DNA of 6,064 nucleotides from Pseudomonadota bacterium (GTDB lineage Bacteria > Pseudomonadota > Gammaproteobacteria > Burkholderiales > Burkholderiaceae_C): NCBI GenBank assembly GCA_023390985.1, contig JAEWBU010000217.1, forward strand, positions 1-6,064. Reading direction: 5' to 3'. The stretch's first letter is position 1. Each line of letters opens with the position of its first letter. The translations under genes and the position numbers were made by a program. This document shows positions 1-6,064 of this stretch, one piece after another. The notes below the pieces were generated by a model. That model saw nothing but the letters and a program-made list of their open reading frames with translations. It was not told the DNA's origin and did not search any database.

Positions 1-152
1 CGCACGAGTACACCGACATGTACCCGGGCATGGCCAAGACGGCGCGCGAGGAAGGCTTCGACGAGGTGGCCGACTGGTTCGAGACGCTGGCCAAGGCCGA
101 GCGCTCGCACGCCAACCGGTACACCAAAGCCTTGAACGAGCTGGTCGACTGA
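1..152 (+). CDS. Rubrerythrin family protein without rubredoxin domain, C-terminal fragment
   Basis: Only the last 49 codons are present, read from base 3 to the TGA at 150-152; the gene begins left of the window. The fragment starts HEYTDMYPGMAKTAREEGF and later has AERSHANRY. This matches the second half of the rubrerythrin four-helix bundle, in which a Glu before the MYP segment (visible residue 2) and an ExxH motif (visible E33 and H36) are ligands of the non-haem diiron site. Classical rubrerythrins carry a rubredoxin-like Cys4 domain after this bundle. This one stops about 13 residues after the ExxH and has no cysteines, so it is the rubredoxin-less type and would need an external electron donor. 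Known family role: cytoplasmic peroxide reduction. It lies 105 bases upstream of an Fe-S protein gene on the same strand and probably belongs to that cluster; the Fe-S protein as its electron donor is inference only. Confidence 0.88.
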   Translation, partial: HEYTDMYPGMAKTAREEGFDEVADWFETLAKAERSHANRYTKALNELVD

Positions 153-156
153 GGGC

Positions 157-247
157 CCCGTCATTCCCGCGAAGGCGGGAATCCAGAGCTTCCGCCTTCG
201 ACGGCGCCCCCGGGAAGCACTGGATCCCCGCCTCCGCGGGGATGACG
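157..247. repeat. Intergenic palindromic repeat, dRS3-like core, copy 1
   Basis: Two inverted arms of 28 bases (159-186 and 220-247) match at 25 of 28 positions and enclose a 33-base centre. The left arm contains ATTCCCGCGAAGGCGGGAAT, which fits the ATTCCC-N8-GGGAAT pattern of the neisserial dRS3 element; similar palindromes are common between genes in Burkholderiales. It fills nearly the whole gap between the rubrerythrin stop (152) and the Fe-S gene start (258). There is no T-run after the right arm, so it does not look like a simple intrinsic terminator. It could affect mRNA stability or expression of the following gene. A related copy lies at 5718-5821. Translation of such repeats yields spurious small ORFs, none of which I call here. 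Confidence 0.85.
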
Positions 248-257
248 CCATGCCGCG

Positions 258-1604
258 ATGCCCGCACGCGAAGGCAGTCTCGAGGCGCCCACGCGCCACC
301 CCATCGACTGGAAGAACCCCGAGTTCCATGACGAGGAGAAGTGCTTCCAGGAGCTGGAACGCATCTTCGACATCTGCCACGGCTGCCGCCGCTGCGTGAG
401 CCTGTGCGGGTCGTTCCCGACGCTGTTCGACCTCGTCGACGAGGGCAAGACCGGCGAAGTGGACGGGGTGGACAAGCAGGACTACTGGAAGGTCGTCGAC
501 CAGTGCTACCTGTGCGACCTCTGCTACATGACCAAGTGTCCCTACGTGCCGCCGCACGAATGGAACCTGGACTTCCCGCACACCATGCTCCGGGCCAAGG
601 CGATCAAGTACAAGAAGGGCATCCCGGCCAGCGAGAAGTTCCTCGCTTCGACCGACGTGCACGGCAAGTTCGCCGGCATCCCGGTCGTGGTGCAGGTCGC
701 CAACGCGGTGAACCACGCCAAGCCCGCGCGGGCCGCGATGGAGAAGGTGCTGGGCGTGCACCAGGATGCCTGGCTGCCCGACCTGGCCGCGCGCAAGTTC
801 CGCTCGGGGGCGCCGAAGTCGCAGGACTTCGAGGTGCGCGACGGCGCCAAGACGCCAGGCAAGGTGGCGATCTATTCCACCTGCTACATCAACTACAACG
901 AGCCCGGCATCGGACACGACCTGCTCAAGGTGCTCGAGCACAACCAGGTGCCCTACGAGCTGGTCGAGAAGGAGAAGTGCTGCGGCATGCCCAAGCTGGA
1001 GCTGGGCGACCTGGAAGGCGTGGACAAGCTCAAGCAGGCCAACATCCCCGTGCTGGTCCGCTACGCGCGCGAGGGCTGGGCCATCCTGTCGGCCGTGCCC
1101 AGCTGCACGCTGATGTACAAGCAGGAACTGCCGCTGATGTATCCCGGGGACGCCGACGTGCAGGCGGTGCGCGAGGCGATGTGGGATCCGTTCGAATACC
1201 TTTCCGCGCGCCGGCGCGACGGGCTGCTGAAGACCGACTTCAGCCAGCCGCTGGGCAAGGTCAGCTACCACACGCCCTGCCATGGACGCGTGCAGAACAT
1301 CGGCAAGCGCACCGAGGAGATCCTCAAGCTGGTTCCGGACACGCAGGTCTCGACGCACGAGCGCTGCTCGGGCCACGCCGGCACCTACGGCGTGAAGAAG
1401 GCCTACCACCCGATGGCGATGAAGATCGGCAAGCCGCTCTTCAAGCGGATGGCGGAACATCCGGCGGGCGGCGCGCCCGACTACATCAGCTCCGACTGCC
1501 CGCTGGGCGGCCACCACATCGCGCAGGGTTTCGAGGTGAACCAGCTCGGCACGCCGCAGCTGGCGCATCCGCTGAGCCTGGTACGCAAGGCCTACGGCAT
1601 CTGA
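258..1604 (+). CDS. Heterodisulfide reductase-related (GlpC/HdrD-type) iron-sulfur protein
   Basis: This is a 448-residue soluble protein. Residues 40-50 hold a ferredoxin-like motif (C40, C43, C46, C50). A second follows at C83, C86, C89 and C94, with four residues instead of three before the last cysteine, which is followed by Pro. The C-terminal half has two CCG-type domains. The first uses C209, C241-C242 (sequence CCGMPK) and C283. The second uses C341, C370 and C414, but its CCG motif reads CSG (residues 370-372), so one cysteine is replaced by serine. This architecture is shared by GlpC, HdrD and related electron-transfer subunits; no flavin or quinone-binding domain is evident. The ATG at 258 gives an N-terminus (MPAREGSLEAPTRHP) that looks typical of the family, but no good Shine-Dalgarno precedes it; the nearest purine run (GGGGA, 238-242) lies in the repeat, 15 bases away. 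The DUF3501 gene starts 4 bases downstream. The likely role is electron transfer in a redox cluster with rubrerythrin; partner and substrate are unknown. Confidence 0.88.
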   Translation: MPAREGSLEAPTRHPIDWKNPEFHDEEKCFQELERIFDICHGCRRCVSLCGSFPTLFDLVDEGKTGEVDGVDKQDYWKVVDQCYLCDLCYMTKCPYVPPHEWNLDFPHTMLRAKAIKYKKGIPASEKFLASTDVHGKFAGIPVVVQVANAVNHAKPARAAMEKVLGVHQDAWLPDLAARKFRSGAPKSQDFEVRDGAKTPGKVAIYSTCYINYNEPGIGHDLLKVLEHNQVPYELVEKEKCCGMPKLELGDLEGVDKLKQANIPVLVRYAREGWAILSAVPSCTLMYKQELPLMYPGDADVQAVREAMWDPFEYLSARRRDGLLKTDFSQPLGKVSYHTPCHGRVQNIGKRTEEILKLVPDTQVSTHERCSGHAGTYGVKKAYHPMAMKIGKPLFKRMAEHPAGGAPDYISSDCPLGGHHIAQGFEVNQLGTPQLAHPLSLVRKAYGI

Positions 1605-1608
1605 ACCC

Positions 1609-2199
1609 ATGCAACTGACCGGCAAGATCACGCGCGACAGCCTGATGACGCTGGAGGCCTACGCGAAATGGCGCAAGGCCCACAAGCCCGATGTCATAGC
1701 CCACCGAAAGCTGCGCACGGTGCACCTGGGCGAGCACCTCACGGTGCAGTTCGAGAGCGAGACCAGCATCCGCTACCAGATCCAGGAGATGCTGCGGCTG
1801 GAGAAGATCTTCGAGGAGGAAGGTATCGACAGCGAGATCGAGGCGTATGCGCCGCTGGTGCCCGACGGCGCCAACTGGAAGGCCACGATGCTGATCGAGT
1901 ATCCCGACGTCAACGAGCGCAAGCGCGAGCTGGCCCGGCTGATCGGCGTGGAGGACCGGATGTTCGTCGAGGTGGAGGGCCAGCCGCGCATCTACGCCAT
2001 CGCCGACGAGGACCTGGACCGCGAGAACGAGGAGAAGACCTCGGCCGTGCACTTCCTGCGATTCGAGTTCCCGCCCGCGGCGGTGCAGGCGGTGAAGGCC
2101 GGCGCGGCGGTCAAGCTGGGGTGCGACCACCGCAACTACCCGGCGCACCTGGCGATCGCGCCGGAAACACTGGCCTCGCTGGCCGGCGACCTCAGGTAG
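1609..2199 (+). CDS. DUF3501 family protein
   Basis: This is a 196-residue protein that I recognise as DUF3501 from its overall sequence (ITRDSLMTLEAY near the start, RYQIQEMLRLEKIF around residues 55-68) and from its position directly after an Hdr-like Fe-S gene. It has no signal peptide or membrane segment and is rich in charged residues. Its single cysteine, in LGCDHRNY near residue 171, sits beside a histidine in a short conserved-looking segment. No catalytic motif is recognisable and the biochemical function is unknown. The start is 4 bases after the upstream stop and has only a weak AAGG about 17 bases upstream, which suggests translational coupling to the Fe-S gene. Its last 8 bases overlap the end of ugpQ on the opposite strand. 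The repeated association of this family with rubrerythrin and the Hdr-like protein suggests an accessory role in the same redox process; that is inference. Confidence 0.85.
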   Translation: MQLTGKITRDSLMTLEAYAKWRKAHKPDVIAHRKLRTVHLGEHLTVQFESETSIRYQIQEMLRLEKIFEEEGIDSEIEAYAPLVPDGANWKATMLIEYPDVNERKRELARLIGVEDRMFVEVEGQPRIYAIADEDLDRENEEKTSAVHFLRFEFPPAAVQAVKAGAAVKLGCDHRNYPAHLAIAPETLASLAGDLR

Positions 2200-2925
2200 G
2201 CGAAAAGAGGTCCACGCGGTCCGTGATGACCGCGTCGGTGCCCAGGGCCAGCAGCAGCTGCGCGGCCCACTCGTCGTTCACCGTGTAGCTCAGGCAGCGC
2301 AGGCCGGCGTCCTTGGCCTTGCGCACGAGCGCTGCGTCCCACAGCGCGTGATTGCAGACGATCGCGGCGCATTGCAGCTTCATCGCGTGATCGAACCAGC
2401 CGTCCCAGAGCGTGTCGAGCAGCAGGCCGCGCGGCAGCTGCGGAGCGGCCTGCATCGCGCCCAGCAGCGATTCGGGCCGGAACGAGGTGAGCAGCGGCGG
2501 CGTGCGGCCGGCGAACAGGCGCGCGGCCTGCGCGGCCACCACTTCGCCGGTGCGCTGTTCGACGCCCGGCGTCGGCTTGATCTCGATGTTGAGGAAGTGA
2601 TCGTTGGCGATGCAGAAGCGCGCCAGGCTTTCCAGCGTGGGCAAGGGCTCGCCGGCATAGGCCCGCGAATGCCAGCCGCCGGCATCGAGCTGCGACAGCT
2701 CGCTCCAGCTGCGATCGCCGCCGATCCCCGTGCCATTGGTGGTGCGATCCAGCGTGGCGTCGTGCATCAGGAACACCACGCCGTCGGCCGACAGCTTGGC
2801 GTCGCACTCGAACATGCGGTAGCCGTGCTGCGCGCCCAGGCGGAAGGCCGCCATCGTGTTCTCGGGCGCCAGCTTGCCGGCGCCGCGGTGGGCGACCCAG
2901 CGCGGATAGGGCCAGCCGGCAGCGC

Positions 2926-2929
<4 letters not shown>
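2192..2929 (-). CDS. ugpQ: Glycerophosphodiester phosphodiesterase UgpQ
   Basis: This 245-residue cytoplasmic enzyme hydrolyses glycerophosphodiesters to sn-glycerol-3-phosphate plus an alcohol. It has the GDPD TIM-barrel motifs in order: AHRG (13-16, catalytic H14 and R15), PENT (22-25), E41 and D43 (the metal-binding ExD pair), H56 in LMHD (second catalytic histidine), EIKP (116-119) and a C-terminal TDAVITDRV segment. Length is close to the E. coli enzyme (about 247 residues). The chosen start is GTG at 2929, which overlaps the ugpC stop by 4 bases (GTGA) and leaves a short N-terminus before the first beta strand; no in-frame ATG precedes the AHRG motif in a sensible position. The reading frame stays open for another 402 codons upstream, but that stretch is the out-of-frame interior of ugpC and ugpE. 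As last gene of the ugp operon it processes imported diesters. Its 3' end overlaps the convergent DUF3501 gene by 8 bases. Confidence 0.94.
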
Positions 2930-3936
<1,007 letters not shown>

Positions 3937-3939
3937 CTT

Positions 3940-4794
3940 TTATTTCTCTGTATCGACGAGGCCCTTGACGAACCACTTTTGCATCAGGATCACGACCACG
4001 GCCGGCGGCAGCATGGCGAGGATGGCGGTGGCCATCACGACGATCCACTCGATGTAGACCTCGCCGAAGATCAGGCGCTTGATGCCCATCACGATCGGGT
4101 ACATGCGCTCGTCGGTGGTCACCAGCAGCGGCCACAGGTACTGGTTCCAGCCGTAGATGAACTGGATGACGAACAGCGCCGCCATCGAGGTCTTGGACAG
4201 CGGCAGCAGCACGTCCTTGAAGAACCGCATCGGACCGGCGCCGTCGATGCGCGCGGCTTCCACCAGCTCGTCGGGCACCGTCAGGAAGAACTGGCGGAAC
4301 AGGAAGGTGGCGGTGGCCGACGCGATCAGCGGCACGGTCAGGCCGGCCATCGAGTTGAGCATCTTCAGGTCGGAGACGACCTCGTAGGTGGGCCCGATGC
4401 GAACTTCGACCGGCAGCATCAGCGTGACGAACACCATCCAGAACACGATGCCCTTGGCCGGGAACCGGAAGTAGACGATGGCGAAGGCCGACAGCAGCGA
4501 GATGGCGATCTTGCCGATGGCGATGATCAGCGCGCTGGCCAGCGAGATGCCCATCATCGGCAGCGCGGGCGCGACGGTGGCGCCGGCCTCGGTCTTGCCG
4601 CCGAACAGGGCGAAGCTGTAGCTCTCGAAGAAGTTGGTCCCGGGCAGCAGCGAGATCGGATTCGCGGTGGAGATCTGCTGCGCCGTCTGCGTCGAGCCGA
4701 CGAAGGTGACGTAGATCGGGAAGAAGATGACGATCACCCCGATGATCAGGATCAGGTGGGTGAAGAAGTCGAGGATGGGGCGGCGCTCGATCAT
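3940..4794 (-). CDS. ugpE: sn-glycerol-3-phosphate ABC transporter permease UgpE
   Basis: This 284-residue inner-membrane permease pairs with UgpA to form the translocation pore. Hydrophobic segments suggest six membrane helices, at about 11-31, 81-105, 112-130, 150-170, 202-222 and 247-270. The cytoplasmic EAA loop that docks on UgpC is clear: E179-A-A, then IDGAG (183-187), ending in LLPLS near 196-200. The N-terminus (MIERRPILDFFTHLILIIGV) and the C-terminal MQKWFVKGLVDTEK resemble UgpE rather than UgpA. Length fits the family (E. coli 281). The start is 1 base after the ugpA stop, with a ribosome-binding site inside the ugpA coding end, so the two are likely translationally coupled in equal amounts. 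The TAA stop is 3 bases before ugpC. Confidence 0.94.
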   Translation of the reverse strand: MIERRPILDFFTHLILIIGVIVIFFPIYVTFVGSTQTAQQISTANPISLLPGTNFFESYSFALFGGKTEAGATVAPALPMMGISLASALIIAIGKIAISLLSAFAIVYFRFPAKGIVFWMVFVTLMLPVEVRIGPTYEVVSDLKMLNSMAGLTVPLIASATATFLFRQFFLTVPDELVEAARIDGAGPMRFFKDVLLPLSKTSMAALFVIQFIYGWNQYLWPLLVTTDERMYPIVMGIKRLIFGEVYIEWIVVMATAILAMLPPAVVVILMQKWFVKGLVDTEK

Positions 4795-4795
4795 G

Positions 4796-5677
4796 TCAGT
4801 AATGCACCTTCTTCTCGACGAAGCGGAACTGCACCACGGTGAGGGCGACGACGATCAGCATCAGCACCACCGATTGCGCGGCCGAGCCGTTGATGTCCAT
4901 CGCCTTGAAGCCGTCGTAGTAGACCTTGTAGACCAGGATCGAGGTCTCCTTGCCGGGGCCGCCGTGGGTGGCGGCGTCCACGATCGCGAAGGTCTCGAAG
5001 AACGAATAGATGATGTTGATCACCAGCAGGAAGAACGTGGTGGGCGACAGCAGCGGGAACACGATCGACCAGAACCGCTTCCAGGGCGAGGCGCCGTCGA
5101 TGGTGGCGGCCTCGATCAGCGACTGCGGGATCGATTGCAGGCCCGCCAGGAAGAACAGGAAGTTGTAGGAGATGTGTTTCCAGATCGCCGCCATCACGAT
5201 CAGCGCCATCGCGTGGTTGGCGTTGAGCAGGTGGTTCCAGTCGAAGCCCATCTCGATCAGCGCGTAGCGGATCACGCCGTAGGGCGAGGCGAACATCATC
5301 AGCCAGAGCACGCCGGCCACCACGGGGGCGACGGCGTAGGGCCAGATCAGCAGCGTCTTGTAGATGCCGGCCGCGCGCACCACGCGGTTGGCCATCACGG
5401 CCAGCAGCAGCGAGATGGCCAGGCCTCCCACCGCCACCAGCACCGAGAAGATGGCGGTGATGCGGAACGAGTCCAGGTAGCTGGGGTCGTCGAACAGGCG
5501 CTGGAAGTTCTCCAGGCCGACGAACACGCTGCTGGCCCCGAAGGCGTCCTGCTGCAGCACGCTCTGGTAGAGCGCCTGCCCCGCCGGCCAGAAGAAGAAC
5601 ACCAGGATGATGGCCATCTGGGGCGCTATCAGCACCCACGGCAGCCAGGCCGACTTGAACAGAACCCTCTTCTCCAT
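4796..5677 (-). CDS. ugpA: sn-glycerol-3-phosphate ABC transporter permease UgpA
   Basis: This 293-residue inner-membrane permease is the partner of UgpE. It begins MEKRVLFKSAWLPWVLIAPQ, typical of UgpA, and has about six membrane helices (near 12-32, 71-97, 104-130, 155-180, 203-228 and 262-285). The EAA loop contacting UgpC reads E189-A-A with IDGAS (193-197) and FPLL (207-210). Length matches the family (E. coli 295). The ATG at 5677 is supported by this conserved N-terminus, but no convincing Shine-Dalgarno precedes it; the closest is AGAGA, 12 bases upstream. Unlike the other operon junctions, the gap to ugpB is long (151 bases) and holds a terminator-bearing palindrome, so ugpA is probably transcribed by read-through from ugpB unless there is an unrecognised promoter in the 44 bases between the palindrome and the start. 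Confidence 0.95.
   Translation of the reverse strand: MEKRVLFKSAWLPWVLIAPQMAIILVFFFWPAGQALYQSVLQQDAFGASSVFVGLENFQRLFDDPSYLDSFRITAIFSVLVAVGGLAISLLLAVMANRVVRAAGIYKTLLIWPYAVAPVVAGVLWLMMFASPYGVIRYALIEMGFDWNHLLNANHAMALIVMAAIWKHISYNFLFFLAGLQSIPQSLIEAATIDGASPWKRFWSIVFPLLSPTTFFLLVINIIYSFFETFAIVDAATHGGPGKETSILVYKVYYDGFKAMDINGSAAQSVVLMLIVVALTVVQFRFVEKKVHY
4805..4813 (-). promoter_or_regulatory. Ribosome-binding site for ugpE inside ugpA
   Basis: On the minus strand AAGAAGGTG lies in the last codons of ugpA and ends 10 bases before the ugpE ATG (4794-4792). It is the best Shine-Dalgarno-like sequence in the operon and supports the chosen ugpE start. Its location within ugpA favours coupling of the two permeases. 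It also encodes the end of UgpA (EKKV), so coding constraint alone could explain the purines. Confidence 0.5.
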
Positions 5678-5717
5678 GGGTGGCTATTGTCTCTGAACGG
5701 TTGAGGTGGCACACGCG

Positions 5718-5821
5718 CCCGTCATTCCCGCGAAGGCGCGAATCCAGGGCTTCCATGAAAAAGCCCCGCGGGTGCGGGGCTTTCCTGAACGCCCTGGGTC
5801 CCCGCCTTCGCGGGGACGACG
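5718..5821. repeat. Intergenic palindromic repeat, dRS3-like core, copy 2
   Basis: Inverted arms of 30 bases (5721-5750 and 5791-5820) match at about 25 of 30 positions. The left arm carries ATTCCCGCGAAGGCGCGAAT, one base away from the ATTCCC-N8-GGGAAT pattern. Bases 5718-5754 match 157-193 at 35 of 37 positions in the same orientation, and 5794-5821 match 220-247 at 25 of 28, so this is a second copy of the element upstream of the Fe-S gene. The centre differs: here it holds a terminator hairpin, and the flanking bases (5751-5757 and 5784-5790) are also partly complementary, so the whole 100 bases can fold into one long stem with small internal loops. Confidence 0.85.
5758..5783 (-). terminator. 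Rho-independent terminator after ugpB, within the ugpB-ugpA gap
   Basis: A perfect 10-base stem (5760-5769 with 5774-5783, AAAGCCCCGC pairing with GCGGGGCTTT) closes a 4-base loop. On the minus strand it runs into five consecutive T (5762-5758), giving a classic intrinsic terminator; on the plus strand only three T follow, so it is read mainly in the ugp direction. It begins 46 bases after the ugpB stop and lies 81 bases before the ugpA start. In binding-protein-dependent operons, partial termination or a 3'-protective hairpin after the binding-protein gene is a known way to get more binding protein than permease; that this happens here is inference. Confidence 0.82.
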
Positions 5822-5828
5822 GACCTGT

Positions 5829-6064
5829 TTAGGACTTGTTGGCCTTCTGGAAGCGCTCGAGCTGCTCGTTGCCGCGCTGCACGGCCGCGTCCAGGGCTTC
5901 CTTGGGCTGCTTGACGCCGCGCCACACGCCTTCGAGTTCCTCGTCGATGATGGTGCGGATCTGGACGAAGTTGCCCAGGCGCACGCCGCGCGACTTGTCG
6001 GTGGTCTTGCGGATCATCTGGTTCACCGAGACGTCGTAGCCGGGGTTCTGCTTGTAGAAGCCGG
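5829..6064 (-). CDS. ugpB: sn-glycerol-3-phosphate-binding protein UgpB, C-terminal fragment
   Basis: The last 77 codons are present, ending at TAA (5831-5829); the rest lies beyond the right edge. The visible sequence starts GFYKQNPGYDVSV and contains NQM, SRGVRLGNFVQIR and a final helix with EALDAAVQRGNEQLERF, all characteristic of the C-terminus of UgpB, the periplasmic solute-binding protein of the Ugp system. It captures glycerol-3-phosphate or glycerophosphodiesters and delivers them to UgpAE. The signal peptide and any Pho-box promoter would be outside the window. An internal GTG at 6026 gives a 65-codon open frame, but coding continues in frame to the window edge, so that is not the real start. 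It is the first gene of the set visible here, upstream of ugpA. Confidence 0.92.
   Translation of the reverse strand, partial: GFYKQNPGYDVSVNQMIRKTTDKSRGVRLGNFVQIRTIIDEELEGVWRGVKQPKEALDAAVQRGNEQLERFQKANKS

Noticed and set aside
161..475. A small minus-strand frame running through the first palindrome, and a similar one at 5722-5925 through the second.
   Set aside because: Both contain the peptides that the repeat family produces when translated (RHPRGGGDP and PAKAGTQ types), a common source of spurious gene calls.
341..1618. A 425-codon plus-strand frame overlapping the Fe-S protein gene.
   Set aside because: The overlapping frame at 258-1604 has cysteine motifs and family-like sequence; this one is an Arg/Gly/Ala-rich shadow.
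4727..5704. A 325-codon plus-strand open frame antisense to ugpA.
   Set aside because: Same low-complexity His/Asp/Gln/Arg composition, no domain, and ugpA on the other strand explains the sequence fully.
5678..5717. Possible promoter for ugpA, with GACAAT as a -10-like hexamer just upstream.
   Set aside because: No -35 element at suitable spacing, and the hexamer match is weak; not enough to call a promoter.

Overview
The window is dense, high-GC bacterial chromosome with almost no non-coding space. The GC-rich third codon positions, the ugpBAECQ gene order, and intergenic palindromes of the ATTCCCGCGAAGGCGGGAAT type all fit a beta-proteobacterium. A member of the Burkholderiales close to the Comamonadaceae is my inference; no rRNA or other phylogenetic marker is present to confirm it.

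Left part (1-2199, plus strand). This is a three-gene redox cluster: the 3' end of a rubrerythrin gene with no rubredoxin domain, a 448-residue iron-sulfur protein of the heterodisulfide-reductase/GlpC type (two ferredoxin-like clusters followed by two cysteine-rich CCG-type domains), and a DUF3501 protein starting 4 bases after it. The three families recur together in proteobacteria. A peroxide or oxidative-stress role, with the Fe-S protein passing electrons, is plausible but not established. A large imperfect palindrome lies between the rubrerythrin gene and the Fe-S gene.

Right part (2192-6064, minus strand). This is the sn-glycerol-3-phosphate/glycerophosphodiester uptake operon, read right to left: ugpB (3' end only), ugpA, ugpE, ugpC and ugpQ. 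UgpB captures the substrate in the periplasm, UgpA and UgpE form the membrane channel, UgpC is the ATPase, and UgpQ hydrolyses glycerophosphodiesters to glycerol-3-phosphate and an alcohol. From ugpA to ugpQ the genes are separated by 1 to 3 bases or overlap by 4. The 151-base ugpB-ugpA gap holds a second large palindrome with a Rho-independent terminator at its tip, which could make ugpB transcripts more abundant than those of the downstream genes.

The two clusters converge, and their last genes overlap tail to tail by 8 bases with no terminator visible between them. The two palindromes are related copies in the same orientation about 5.5 kb apart, so they bracket most of the window as direct repeats. 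I see no mobile element, CRISPR array, RNA gene or clearly unprecedented system. The least understood part is the rubrerythrin/Hdr-like/DUF3501 cluster. No stretch over 300 bases lacks a gene.
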